Notes: generated by a model not told the origin, from the letters alone. 64,000 nt of DNA from Lachnospiraceae bacterium MD308 (GCA_000403475.2 KE159795.1:1311965-1375964); one strand, 5' to 3'. Shown: positions 16,305 to 25,021, counted from the stretch's first letter. Translations and numbers: made by a program.

Positions 16305-17579
16305 CTAATCTCTCAGGCATCCAATGGGCACTATATAGATGCCGTCTTCCCTCCTGTACGCGTAATTTCCTGTTCCTGTCAGAACCATTAAAAAGGATGG
16401 GGCTTTCATCTTATTCGTATCAATCTTATTTTTTAATTCCATAAGCGTCTCTGCGCCATGGGCGATTGCCTCGTCTCCTCCAAGCTTTATCTCCGCAAGG
16501 CCATATGAGCCGTTTCTAAGATGCACGACCGCATCACATTCCAGCCCTGATTTATCCCGGTAGTGATACACTTCTCCTCCCAGCATATCCGCAAATACCC
16601 TCAAATCCCGTACACACATGGTCTCAAACATCAGGCCAAATGTCTCCAGATCATTGATCAGATCATTCGGCCCAAGCCCCAGAGCCGCCACTCCGATAGA
16701 CGGGTCGATATAGTACCTTGTATCGGATGTCCGTATAGCGGTCTTCGACCTCAGGTTCGGATTCCATGCAGCCATATCTTCTATAACAAATATTTTTTTC
16801 AATGCATCGATATAGGATAAAACCGTATCTTCATCCAGCGTCTCCAGGTCGTTTGCCAGCATATCTGACTTTATGGCCGCATTTGATGCCTGCGCTCCCT
16901 GATTCCTCGCATAAGAACGCATAAGCTTTTTTACTCTCTCCGGATTCCTCTTCACGCCGTCCACCCGGGAAATATCTGTCTTGACAATCGCATCATAGTA
17001 ATCATATGCCTGTTCTAATGCGATATCTTCATCAAGGAACGTTGCCCTTGGCCACCCTCCCCTGCACACTAAAAATGCCAGTTTCATTATGTCCAGGTCA
17101 TTGACCGCCGCAATCTGCTCCGGCTCTTTAAAAAGCTGGGATAAACGTATTGACCCATTTGATTCCCCCGATTCAAACAGACTCATCGGGCGCATCAATA
17201 CCCATGCAAATCTCCCTGTGCCTGTATGCTGGATAAGCTGTGTATCCGCCGGAACGGCTGACCCTGTCAAAATAAACTGGCCTTCCTCTCCTCTGTGGTC
17301 AACCTCAAACCTGACAGCATCCCACAGCTTAGGCGCTACCTGCCACTCGTCAATCAGCCTCGGAACCGCCCCCTTAAGCAGCAGTGACGGGCTGATATCC
17401 GCCAACTGCATATTCTGTTTCAGATTGTCCGGTTCCGACATATATAGCACGCTTTCGGAAAGCTGCTCAGAAGTAGTCGTCTTCCCGCACCATTTCGGCC
17501 CTTCAACCAGCACCGCGCCTTTGCCCTTCAGCTTTTTCTCTATAAGCATGTCTGCAATCCGTTTTTTGTAATTTTTCAT
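16305..17579 (-). CDS. AAA_14 / DUF4143 family ATPase
   Basis: 424 residues from the ATG at 17579; a GTG at 17588 would add three. The N-terminal AAA_14 domain has a Walker A VEGPKWCGKTTT near 28-40 and Walker B-like RLIDEWQ near 105-111. The C-terminal DUF4143 region ends in a PD-(D/E)XK-like part (GLECDAVVHLRNG, then LAEIKLGG), suggesting a nuclease fold. These proteins are widespread in gut anaerobes and their function is unresolved; defence or mobile-element roles have been suspected. Four 23-bp iterons sit directly upstream of its promoter. Confidence 0.87.
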   Translation of the reverse strand: MKNYKKRIADMLIEKKLKGKGAVLVEGPKWCGKTTTSEQLSESVLYMSEPDNLKQNMQLADISPSLLLKGAVPRLIDEWQVAPKLWDAVRFEVDHRGEEGQFILTGSAVPADTQLIQHTGTGRFAWVLMRPMSLFESGESNGSIRLSQLFKEPEQIAAVNDLDIMKLAFLVCRGGWPRATFLDEDIALEQAYDYYDAIVKTDISRVDGVKRNPERVKKLMRSYARNQGAQASNAAIKSDMLANDLETLDEDTVLSYIDALKKIFVIEDMAAWNPNLRSKTAIRTSDTRYYIDPSIGVAALGLGPNDLINDLETFGLMFETMCVRDLRVFADMLGGEVYHYRDKSGLECDAVVHLRNGSYGLAEIKLGGDEAIAHGAETLMELKNKIDTNKMKAPSFLMVLTGTGNYAYRREDGIYIVPIGCLRD

Positions 17580-17602
17580 GCTCCTCACACCTCTCTAACA
17601 TA

Positions 17603-17631
17603 ATTTTATACCAGCTATTATAATCCGTCAA
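17603..17631 (-). promoter_or_regulatory. Promoter of the AAA_14 ATPase gene
   Basis: Minus-strand TTGACG (17626-17631) and TAAAAT (17603-17608) spaced 17 bp, 24 bp upstream of the ATG. The first iteron ends right at the -35 box. Confidence 0.65.
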
Positions 17632-17632
17632 T

Positions 17633-17720
17633 TTATTTTCGGTTATTTGGCAGTATTTTATTCGGTTATTTGGCGCTTTTTTATTCGGTTATTTGGCATA
17701 AATTTATTCGGTTATCTGGC
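17633..17720 (-). repeat. Four tandem 23-bp iterons upstream of the AAA_14 gene
   Basis: The core CGGTTATTTGGC (plus strand) occurs at 17640, 17663, 17686 and 17709 (fourth copy CGGTTATCTGGC), a strict 23-bp period. Each unit is a conserved 17 bp (TTATTCGGTTATTTGGC; the copy nearest the promoter differs in TTATTTTC) plus 6 variable, AT-rich bases. The array lies between the terminator of the prolyl aminopeptidase gene and the -35 box of the AAA_14 gene. Position and regularity suggest a protein-binding operator or activator array. Units are too short and spacers too uniform for CRISPR. Confidence 0.9.
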
Positions 17721-17768
17721 AAAAAAAGATAAGGAACTTCTTTCTCATGCCAGATCGTTCCTTATCTT
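17721..17768 (-). terminator. Rho-independent terminator of the prolyl aminopeptidase gene
   Basis: Stem AAGATAAGGAAC / GTTCCTTATCTT followed on the minus strand by seven T, 17 bp after the stop codon. It abuts the iteron array. Confidence 0.88.
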
Positions 17769-17784
17769 CTTATTATTTCTTAAG

Positions 17785-18669
17785 TTAGTCGTTCTTATTC
17801 AGCCATTCTTTCATCAGCTCTACATACCTGTCGTTGTCCTCTACAAAGCACATATGGCGGCATGTCCTGAAAAGCTCCCACTCGGAGTTCGGGATTCTGT
17901 CGTACATATATTTTGCAATGTACGGTGTACACAGATCATTCCCGCCGTTGATTACGAGCGTCGGCTCCTTGATGTCCTTAAGCTGCTCTGTCACATCGTA
18001 CTCCTTGAGCGTTCCCATCGGGGTGTACTCGTTCGGGCCCCATCCTACAACGTAGGCCTCGCCGCCCTTCTTGACCGGACGCCTTAAGCACTCCGGAGAC
18101 TCCTCTGTAACTGCGCCTGCCGCATGGCGGATCATATACTCTGCCTCTGCCGCCTGGTATACCGGGTCGCTGTAGTCATTGGTAGACGTTGCCTTCTCGA
18201 TCGCATCCTGCATCTCCTGCGGAAGTTCCTTGATCATACGGTGCTGCTCGATTCCCCACATCCAGGACGCCGGGAGCGTACTGGAAAGAATCAGGCTCTT
18301 AAGCCCTTCCGGCTTATGATTGCACACATAGTCAAGCAGCAGCATGCCGCCCCAGGACTGTCCTAACAGATGCATCTCATCCAGTCCAAGATGCTCTCTA
18401 AGTGCAACCAGCTCATTAATCCACGTCGTCGCGTTCCACAGGTCCGGACGGTTCTCCACATAAGATTCCCCGCATCCGATCTGATCGTACATCACGATCT
18501 GGCGTCCGTCTTCCTCTGCCAGCCTGTCCAGAACCTCAAAATAATTGTGCGTGGAGCCTGGGCCTCCATGCAGCAGCACTAACGGTTTCTTATTACCGGT
18601 ATTTTCCCCCACGATGCGGTAATATGTTTTGTACTCTAAGTACGGCATAAAGCCTTCTCTGATTTCCAT
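17785..18669 (-). CDS. pip: Proline iminopeptidase (alpha/beta hydrolase, family S33)
   Basis: 294 residues. Oxyanion-hole motif LLHGGPGSTHNY near 33-44, nucleophile elbow LLGQSWGGML near 101-110, late Asp in NGGNDLCTP and His in CRHMCFVED complete the triad. These enzymes release N-terminal proline from small peptides, which fits the peptide-using physiology seen elsewhere in the window. No signal peptide, so cytoplasmic. A GGGAGG site lies 8 bp before the ATG and a TATAAT -10 (about 18703-18708) upstream. Other S33 hydrolases share this pattern, so the substrate is not certain. Confidence 0.85.
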   Translation of the reverse strand: MEIREGFMPYLEYKTYYRIVGENTGNKKPLVLLHGGPGSTHNYFEVLDRLAEEDGRQIVMYDQIGCGESYVENRPDLWNATTWINELVALREHLGLDEMHLLGQSWGGMLLLDYVCNHKPEGLKSLILSSTLPASWMWGIEQHRMIKELPQEMQDAIEKATSTNDYSDPVYQAAEAEYMIRHAAGAVTEESPECLRRPVKKGGEAYVVGWGPNEYTPMGTLKEYDVTEQLKDIKEPTLVINGGNDLCTPYIAKYMYDRIPNSEWELFRTCRHMCFVEDNDRYVELMKEWLNKND

Positions 18670-18764
18670 TGGTGAAAACCTCCCTTATGTTTTTGTCTGC
18701 AATCATTATATAAAATATTTCCTGAAATGTACAGTCCTTTCAGCACCAATTGTCTCTATTCTTC

Positions 18765-19295
18765 TTAATTCACAGCATACATTTTCCTTCCATTTTCCAA
18801 CCCTATCAAAAATAGCTCCAATGTTTGGGGAGTCGTATTTCTATATTTGAGATGATAATAAATTTGTCCGATGCTTTTCACAAGGTCTTTCTGATCTCCC
18901 GCATAATAATTCACATTTTCATCATAGCAATTGCCTGCTTGTAAAAGCAAAGTCAAGACAAACCTTTCGTTGATATATATGTAGTCTTCCGCGCAGCCCT
19001 CCAAAATCTGAAAGGGTTTTCTCTTTAAGATCCACGAGGCAGTATACGCAATAAACTTAACGTAATTTACCCGGCTGATATCATGAAAATGCTTTAATCG
19101 CGCCAAATCCACCAAAATGTCAATCAAGCAATAATTAAAGATATCTTCATTAAAGTATATTTTTCCTTTTAAATTATTTTCATTATAAAATTGCTCCGCA
19201 AATTTATGAATAAGAGTTCCCGCATTATATATGTACTCATCTGTAAAAGATTCATTTAACTCTTCTTTTAGTTTCTTTGCCCGTTCCTTATCCAT
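18765..19295 (-). CDS. Unknown helical protein, third gene of the RelA/SpoT cassette
   Basis: 176 residues from the ATG at 19295 with a good AGGAG site; an upstream in-frame start would overlap the previous gene. I do not recognise the family. It appears mainly alpha-helical and soluble, with an acidic, Lys-rich N-terminus (ERAKKLKEELNESF) and conserved-looking pieces such as DILVDLARLKHFHDI and ASWILKRKPFQIL. It begins 10 bp after the stop of the RelA/SpoT gene, with its RBS overlapping that stop, so the two are translated together. By analogy with toxSAS pairs it could be antitoxin or partner. Codon usage is AT-rich compared with surrounding operons. Confidence 0.7.
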   Translation of the reverse strand: MDKERAKKLKEELNESFTDEYIYNAGTLIHKFAEQFYNENNLKGKIYFNEDIFNYCLIDILVDLARLKHFHDISRVNYVKFIAYTASWILKRKPFQILEGCAEDYIYINERFVLTLLLQAGNCYDENVNYYAGDQKDLVKSIGQIYYHLKYRNTTPQTLELFLIGLENGRKMYAVN

Positions 19296-19305
19296 CGTAA
19301 CTCTC

Positions 19306-20202
19306 CTACTGTTTATACTGTAAAACATCTTTCAGCAAATCCGACATTTTTTTCATTTCACGGTAGCTATCAGCCTGCTTGATTTTATCTGCAATCGTTT
19401 GTTTCACTTCTGCATTATCGCATTTCTCAATTTCTCGCAAAATAAAATGATATACTTCATTGTCATCTGTAACGCCAGCGTATAAGCTTTCCTGAAAATT
19501 CTTAATATAACTGTGAATAAAAGTTCCCATCTCGTCACCCATTCCTGTGAGACGGTTCATAATATTGATATAATTAGCCAGCATTTCATTCGTCAAATTA
19601 TACGGATAACGTAATTTATGATCAATCTCGCTCCATGCCTCTTCATATAAAGTGCGGACTTGTATTTCGATTGCAGCTCCTTTATCTGATTGGATTACAT
19701 AATGGACTGACCTATAAGGTTTTTCTTTTCTTATTTCAACCTTATCCTCATATAATCGGGTATCGTCTCCTTCCCGTACATATGCAAACGGAGTCTCTAA
19801 CAGCGCCTCCTCATACATGCCCATAACATAATTATGAACTTCGAGCCAATCTTCCTTAAACAAAAGTAAAATACGAATCCCCATCAAATCAGTAATTTCC
19901 TGCTCATAATTATCGAGGCATAAAGCATTTCCCGTCTCCAAATATTTGGGATTTTTACGAATAATCTTTTCAATCAAGTGCTTTGTATCTTTCACTCTAT
20001 AACTCAAAGAATGAACACCCAAACACTTTTGCAGTACCTCTGCATACTGCATCACGGTGTTTCGATGTTCATTCCTTTTACGTTCAAAGTCATCTGCAAT
20101 TTGAGCCAATTCCTCCCAAGTCAATCGGGAGTTCCTAAACTTTTCACCTGATATATTAAACTCTGTACAAAAATCAATCTGCTCTTTTTCTGTACTCAGC
20201 AT
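19306..20202 (-). CDS. RelA/SpoT-domain nucleotide pyrophosphokinase (small alarmone synthetase / toxSAS-like)
   Basis: 298 residues with only a synthetase domain. Motifs map well: YRVKDTKHLIEKIIRK (Arg69 and Lys71, ATP site), EITDLMGIRI (Asp105, Mg site), the G-loop KPYRSVHYVI (Tyr163), and EIQVRTLYEEAW with the catalytic Glu179, followed by DHKLRYPY (His195). All key residues are present, so it is probably active. There is no HD, TGS or ACT domain; instead a C-terminal helical extension of about 95 residues. Known relatives either make (p)ppGpp/(p)ppApp or, as toxSAS toxins, pyrophosphorylate the tRNA CCA end. Its place in a three-gene cassette favours the toxin type, but this is inference. 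Confidence 0.85.
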   Translation of the reverse strand: MLSTEKEQIDFCTEFNISGEKFRNSRLTWEELAQIADDFERKRNEHRNTVMQYAEVLQKCLGVHSLSYRVKDTKHLIEKIIRKNPKYLETGNALCLDNYEQEITDLMGIRILLLFKEDWLEVHNYVMGMYEEALLETPFAYVREGDDTRLYEDKVEIRKEKPYRSVHYVIQSDKGAAIEIQVRTLYEEAWSEIDHKLRYPYNLTNEMLANYINIMNRLTGMGDEMGTFIHSYIKNFQESLYAGVTDDNEVYHFILREIEKCDNAEVKQTIADKIKQADSYREMKKMSDLLKDVLQYKQ

Positions 20203-20216
20203 GAAACTCCCACCTC

Positions 20217-20396
20217 TTACTCCTGCAATGCCGTTTCTACAATACCGGACTTTAAAAGTTTAGAATATGACTGCAATTGTTCATCAATAAAATCCAAACT
20301 GATTTCCGGACCAATGTTCGGCTGATTTTCTTTCTTAAACCCATTGCTGCCTAACCTTTCCATAAATTGATTCATTACTACATTCGCATTTGTCAT
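20217..20396 (-). CDS. Small acidic protein, first gene of the RelA/SpoT cassette
   Basis: 59 residues from the ATG at 20396, preceded by GAGGTGAT; an in-frame GTG at 20405 is less likely because it lies inside that site. I know no family for it. It is acidic and probably helical (SLDFIDEQLQSYSKLLKSGI). Its stop is 14 bp before the start of the RelA/SpoT gene, and both lie behind the same promoter. Size, position and charge match a toxin-antitoxin antitoxin or a small regulator. The good RBS and promoter support it being a real gene. Confidence 0.65.
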   Translation of the reverse strand: MTNANVVMNQFMERLGSNGFKKENQPNIGPEISLDFIDEQLQSYSKLLKSGIVETALQE

Positions 20397-20419
20397 ATCT
20401 ATCACCTCTTTGCTTTCAA

Positions 20420-20448
20420 TATATTCCTCATACTATATACATTGTCAA
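20420..20448 (-). promoter_or_regulatory. Promoter of the RelA/SpoT cassette
   Basis: Minus-strand consensus TTGACA (20443-20448) and AATATA (20420-20425) at 17-bp spacing, placing the start about 15-20 nt before the 59-residue ORF. The cassette therefore has its own promoter rather than depending on the upstream ABC operon. Confidence 0.65.
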
Positions 20449-20510
20449 CAACTTTTGCCGTTTTTATTACAAATAATCATATCATACCGTTTTATGCATT
20501 ACAACTATAT

Positions 20511-23081
20511 TTACCAATTATTTTTCAATTCCAGGTTCTCTGCAATATTTCCGCCGGAAAGTTTCTTAAGTGGCATGTACAGTGTCACAGCGGACACCCC
20601 CAGGAACGCCGTAACCGCCATGAATAGCGCCAGCAGAAACAGCCGCACGTCTTCCGGATTGTCCGCCAGGATTTTAAAAAACATGTGGATGCTGTCGTAA
20701 GCGCCGTATGTCCTGAGCCTTATCAAAAATTCTCCCGTCACGACTGCGGCGGATACCAGGATGATCGCCCCGCCCTCAGTCAGATTTTCCAGCAAATATC
20801 TCGACTTCAGCATCATCCTGTCCATGCCAAGCGCGCGGAATACGCCGATTCGTTTTCCTTCATTTTTCAAATATACCTGATTGCCATGATACATCATCAG
20901 CATGTACACAAGCCACGCTGCCGTCAGAATGAACAGATACTGCGTTCCGTCAAATAACGAATCCTCCGCCCTGTCCCGTATGAACCCGGCCAGGTCTGTA
21001 AGATTTGACTCTTTCCCCAGCATCTCAAAATACCCCTCAATCTCTGCCCCTGCGCCGGCGGTGTTCATCGCCTCGTCAAGATTCATTTTCACAGACGTAT
21101 ACCGGGTTTCCTCCGAGCCGCAAAGGAGGCTTAAGAATTTCTCGCTCACCTCTATGACACTGGCATTTACCGGTACATAAGTTTCCGGGCTGGTGATCAC
21201 TGCGCCCACCCGGATTTCTCTCTCACCCCACGGCGTGCTGACGTTTACCATGTCTCCGGGGGCGATTGGATTTTCTTCCGTCTCGTAAGTATAAACCTTC
21301 TTTCCCTCGTCCATTTCCTCTGTGTTAATATACACCGGCGCTTTCCCGGCGCCCAGGTCTCTGATCTGGTACGGCGGGAGAATCAGCACACACTCCTCCC
21401 CCTCGATAAACGATTCCCTGTCAAACGTTCCCAAGTCCGCCGCCGTCTCATAATACGACAGCTGTTTCTCATCCTGCGGCCCTAATCCCCGCAATTCCCA
21501 TACGGAGAAATAATCGCCCTCCTCGTCTGCCGGAACCCCAAGATATTTTTGATTATATCTGCGGTATGCGCCTACATACCCGCTATTTTTAAAAACCGGA
21601 GCACAGATCCGGATCTCCTGAGACATAATGTCCTGAATCATCGTGCTGGAATTGATAAAACATTCTTTTTCTACGCTCTTTACTCCGTCTATTTTTTCAA
21701 GCTCCCTGATCTGCCCGTCCGTCAGCCCATCTGCCGGATCATCCGCCTGGTAGTCATAAGCATGTTCAATCGCCCCCATCAGGTATTCATACTCTTTCTT
21801 TTCCTCAATAAACAGCCGAAGGCAGACGGCGGATACTACCATGACCAGAACAGAAATCACAAACCTGCTGGCATATATCTTACTGTAAAAAAGCCCTTTT
21901 CGTCTCAGGCAAGTGAAAAATGTCAGCCTTTCCGCCTTTTTTAATCTCGGCGGGGCGCTGCGGTCCAAAAGCCCGCTGTCAAGCTTAAAGGCTGTACGTA
22001 TCTGCGAGCCGATTGCCGTCAATGCGACTGCCAGGTTGCACACAAAATAAATAGCCGTAACGCAGGCAATGTATTCCAGTATATACTTCTCCTGAATTTC
22101 CAAATGCACCGGTATCTTCACGACCCTATGTACCGCATAAAGTGCCGCTCCTGCCCCAAGCGCGCTTAACACCATGCCTGCGAGAAATGCCATCCCCCAC
22201 AGAAACGCGCTTTCCCACAGCACTAGCTGTATCACTTCTCCTGCATCCGCCCCCATGCCGCGCAGCACAGTCAGGCTGTATCTCCGGGATTTCAGTGTCA
22301 GCATCATCAGATACCCGATCAAGATCGCAGCGATCAGCACAATGTAAAATACGAACTTACCGTCCTGGAAGAACTCATCCACCGCGCTCACATCCAGCGG
22401 ATACGCTTTCTCATTATAGACGTACATGCCTTCCCCCAGTATTTCCATTCGGGCTTGAATACGGCTCATCTCATCCGGGCTGTCATTTTGGAAGAATAGG
22501 TAAGTTTCTCCCTGCACCGTCTCATCCATGCCCAAAATCACGCTGGGAAGTTCATATCCTGCCGTCTCCCATTCTCTTCCCCACGGTTTCACAATGCCTG
22601 ACAGAGCAAAGGATTTCACCTCTCCGTTTTCCGCCGGCGCAATTTCTACCTTGCCGCCGACTTTTACCTGCCCGGCCATACGGCTGACGGCTGTTTCGGA
22701 GAGGGCGATTTCCGTACTATCTGCCGGCAAACGCCCCTCCGCCGTCTGTAGCCTGCCAAGAGACTGCGCTGTCTCATCCACAGCTCCCATCACGCCAAGG
22801 GGCTCTTCGCCGTACTGGGCGTTCCCCAGCATAACAATCCTTCCAATCTGATTCGTAGACTCCTGTTCACTTAAAATCTGCTCCGCTCCTTCTCCTGCCC
22901 CAAATACCGCGCCTGTCCACTCTCCATAGGCGGCGCGGCGCATGCTTTCCAGAGAGCGGTAAAAACTTTCCTCAAAAAGGATTGTCATAATCCCGCACAT
23001 ATAGATAAGCGCCAGCATCACAATACTGATACGCATCTCCCGTTTTCTCCCCTTAAAACTCTTCAGCACAAGTTTCCTCAT
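20511..23081 (-). CDS. ABC transporter permease, FtsX/MacB type
   Basis: 856 residues from the ATG at 23081 with a GGGGAG site. An N-terminal TM (ISIVMLALIYMCGIMTILF), a large extracytoplasmic domain, then two FtsX blocks with TM clusters near 260-375 and 715-850. This long two-FtsX layout is seen in Firmicute exporters linked to antimicrobial-peptide resistance and lipoprotein or peptide release. Its ATPase gene is 5 bp upstream, and the pair sits in one operon with an ECF sigma factor and anti-sigma factor, so it is probably an envelope-stress regulon member. Substrate unknown. Confidence 0.85.
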   Translation of the reverse strand: MRKLVLKSFKGRKREMRISIVMLALIYMCGIMTILFEESFYRSLESMRRAAYGEWTGAVFGAGEGAEQILSEQESTNQIGRIVMLGNAQYGEEPLGVMGAVDETAQSLGRLQTAEGRLPADSTEIALSETAVSRMAGQVKVGGKVEIAPAENGEVKSFALSGIVKPWGREWETAGYELPSVILGMDETVQGETYLFFQNDSPDEMSRIQARMEILGEGMYVYNEKAYPLDVSAVDEFFQDGKFVFYIVLIAAILIGYLMMLTLKSRRYSLTVLRGMGADAGEVIQLVLWESAFLWGMAFLAGMVLSALGAGAALYAVHRVVKIPVHLEIQEKYILEYIACVTAIYFVCNLAVALTAIGSQIRTAFKLDSGLLDRSAPPRLKKAERLTFFTCLRRKGLFYSKIYASRFVISVLVMVVSAVCLRLFIEEKKEYEYLMGAIEHAYDYQADDPADGLTDGQIRELEKIDGVKSVEKECFINSSTMIQDIMSQEIRICAPVFKNSGYVGAYRRYNQKYLGVPADEEGDYFSVWELRGLGPQDEKQLSYYETAADLGTFDRESFIEGEECVLILPPYQIRDLGAGKAPVYINTEEMDEGKKVYTYETEENPIAPGDMVNVSTPWGEREIRVGAVITSPETYVPVNASVIEVSEKFLSLLCGSEETRYTSVKMNLDEAMNTAGAGAEIEGYFEMLGKESNLTDLAGFIRDRAEDSLFDGTQYLFILTAAWLVYMLMMYHGNQVYLKNEGKRIGVFRALGMDRMMLKSRYLLENLTEGGAIILVSAAVVTGEFLIRLRTYGAYDSIHMFFKILADNPEDVRLFLLALFMAVTAFLGVSAVTLYMPLKKLSGGNIAENLELKNNW

Positions 23082-23086
23082 AACGT

Positions 23087-23764
23087 TCACGCTCCCCTTC
23101 CCACAACCATGCCGTCCCGGATCTCGATGACCTTGTCGGCGGCCTGTGCAATCTCCATATCGTGAGTTACAAGCAAGATTGTCTGACCCCACTCCTCCTT
23201 CATCATTTTCAGCAGCCTAAGAACATCTCCGCCCGACTGCTGGTCTAAATTGCCTGTCGGTTCGTCCGCAAAAACAATGTCCGGCCGCGCCGCAAGCGCG
23301 CGGGCGATTGCAGCTCTCTGCTGTTCCCCGCCGGAGAGCTGGCTCGGAAACTTGAGGCGTAGTTCGTAAATGCCAAGTTTCTCCATCAAGCTCCGGATAT
23401 AGCCCTTATCTGTTTTTGCACGATTCAAGTAAAGAGGCATCCGGATATTTTCTTCCACGCAAAATTCCGGGAGCAGATTGTACGACTGGAATACAAAGCC
23501 CATTTTCTCACGCCGCATAGCGGACAGTCTCTTATCCTTCATCTTGTGTATATTTTCTCCGCCGATTTTTACCGTACCTTTCGTCGGCTTGTCAAAGCCG
23601 CTCAAAAGATGGAGGAGCGTGGACTTGCCGGAGCCGCTCTTCCCGATAATCGCATAGAAATATCCCTTTTCAATCTCCAGGCTGATATTTTTTACCGCCT
23701 CAACTTTCACCTCTCCCATGCCGTATATTTTCTGCAAGTTTTTTGCCGTCAAAATCACTCCCAT
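23087..23764 (-). CDS. ABC transporter ATP-binding protein (MacB/LolD type)
   Basis: 225 residues from the ATG at 23764; ten more in-frame codons lack support. Walker [13 protein letters not shown] near 43, Q-loop [11 protein letters not shown], signature [16 protein letters not shown], Walker [11 protein letters not shown] and switch His in VTHDME are all intact. It powers the FtsX permease encoded next. Closest in type to MacB/LolD/FtsE exporters rather than importers. Part of the sigma/anti-sigma/ABC operon. Confidence 0.93.
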   Translation of the reverse strand: MGVILTAKNLQKIYGMGEVKVEAVKNISLEIEKGYFYAIIGKSGSGKSTLLHLLSGFDKPTKGTVKIGGENIHKMKDKRLSAMRREKMGFVFQSYNLLPEFCVEENIRMPLYLNRAKTDKGYIRSLMEKLGIYELRLKFPSQLSGGEQQRAAIARALAARPDIVFADEPTGNLDQQSGGDVLRLLKMMKEEWGQTILLVTHDMEIAQAADKVIEIRDGMVVGRGA

Positions 23765-23816
23765 AATCTCGCCCCTTTCTTTCCGTGAAGTCAAATACCC
23801 GTTCTATCATCCGCAG

Positions 23817-24551
23817 CTACCTCAGCTTTTCTGCTCCCGCCTCCGTCCGCAGCTCTTTTAACATAACCTCCACAGACTTATCCCCAAATTCCACTGTCAG
23901 TATGTCATTTTCACTGACCCGCTCGCACTCGCCGTATTCATTGAGATAGATTACGGTTCCGTCATCCAAAAATACATAGCTGACATAAAAATTCCTGTCG
24001 GAGCCTTTATCAAACTCTCTTCTCACCGGACTGATTCCGCAGCTTACAAGTGTCAGCCGCTCCCTTTCCCTGCCTGATTCGTTCGTAAGCACATCGCCCG
24101 ACGTTTCATCATGACCTACGCCCATCCATCCGTCTAGCTGCACATTGTCTTTCTTCGGCTCAAATCCAATCCTTACCACTCCATCCATACTCTCATACGT
24201 CACTTTCACATCCCCGGACATCACGCTTTTTCTGGAAAGGAAAGCGTTTTCATAAAATCCCCACAAAAAAATTGCCACAAGCAGCACTGCCGCTATAGAT
24301 CCAAATATCATGCGATCCATTACTTTTTTCAGCTTTTTAAAAGCCTTAATCTCCGTCTTCACCTGCACTTCATCTATCTTCGGATACTTCTCCGATTCGA
24401 GATCCGCTTTCATCGCATTCAGGAAATCCCTGCACTCCGCACACTCCTGCACGTGTTCTTCAACCGCGCGGCTGCTCTCCTCACTCGTCAGCCCGTCCAC
24501 ATAGCTGGGCATCAAGTCTCTTATAATCCCACATTCCATCATGTTCGTCAC
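23817..24551 (-). CDS. Membrane-anchored anti-sigma factor with zinc-finger motif
   Basis: 244 residues. The cytoplasmic N-terminus has an anti-sigma zinc-binding motif, VEEHVQECAECRDF (HxxxCxxC), near residues 33-41. A single TM (IFGSIAAVLLVAIFLWGF) lies near 80-100, followed by an extracytoplasmic sensor-like domain of about 140 residues. Its ATG overlaps the sigma factor TGA (ATGA), the standard coupling of ECF sigma/anti-sigma pairs. It presumably sequesters that sigma factor until an envelope signal arrives. The external domain is not recognised. Confidence 0.85.
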   Translation of the reverse strand: MTNMMECGIIRDLMPSYVDGLTSEESSRAVEEHVQECAECRDFLNAMKADLESEKYPKIDEVQVKTEIKAFKKLKKVMDRMIFGSIAAVLLVAIFLWGFYENAFLSRKSVMSGDVKVTYESMDGVVRIGFEPKKDNVQLDGWMGVGHDETSGDVLTNESGRERERLTLVSCGISPVRREFDKGSDRNFYVSYVFLDDGTVIYLNEYGECERVSENDILTVEFGDKSVEVMLKELRTEAGAEKLR

Positions 24552-25021
24552 CCTTTCACAATTTTTTGTTTTGCCCGGTAAAACGTTACCCTCGCCCAGT
24601 TTTCATTTTTTCCGAACAGCTCCCCAATCTCCCGGAAAGAAAATGCGCCTGTCACTCTGAGGAGCACCACCTCTTTCGCCGTCTCGTCAAGGACATGCAC
24701 CTTCCGGAACAGCTCCATCTTCTCCTCCCGGATGCAAAGCTCCTCGTCCGGCGTTTTCCTGCCGGAAGGCATCTTCTCATCCAAAGGTTTCGTGCCTTTC
24801 TTACTTCTCTTCTCCAGCTCCCTGTACCAGAGATGCTTTGCAATCTGGCACAGCCACGTTGACACCTTGCATGTTCCGTCATACTTATTTGCACAGCGCA
24901 CCGCCTGGTAAAAAGTCTCCTGGGTGAGCTCTTCTGCCGTCTCCTCGTCATGGCACAGAGACATCAGAAAGCGATATACCGCCTGAGCATATTCCCTGTA
25001 CGCCGAGTCCATATTTAACAT
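24548..25021 (-). CDS. ECF-type RNA polymerase sigma factor
   Basis: 157 residues with only sigma regions 2 and 4. Region 2: VYRFLMSLCHDEETAEELTQETFYQAVR with WLCQIAKHLWYRELEK. Region 4: VVLLRVTGAFSFREIGELFGKNENWARVTFYRAK. First gene of a four-gene operon with its anti-sigma factor, an ABC ATPase and an FtsX permease. Such ECF operons commonly autoregulate in response to cell-wall antibiotics or peptides. The upstream region (25022-25200) contains TGTAACGAAAAC, which has an ECF-like AAC core, but I cannot define a full promoter. Confidence 0.92.
   Translation of the reverse strand: MLNMDSAYREYAQAVYRFLMSLCHDEETAEELTQETFYQAVRCANKYDGTCKVSTWLCQIAKHLWYRELEKRSKKGTKPLDEKMPSGRKTPDEELCIREEKMELFRKVHVLDETAKEVVLLRVTGAFSFREIGELFGKNENWARVTFYRAKQKIVKG

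Noticed and set aside
17633-17720. Iterons as a CRISPR array
   Set aside because: Units are 17 bp with 6-bp linkers; far too short, no cas link, linkers are not spacer-like.
17647-18087. Plus-strand ORF reading through the iterons into the pip gene
   Set aside because: Antisense to pip, repeated Phe/Leu peptide arises from the iteron, no RBS or family resemblance.
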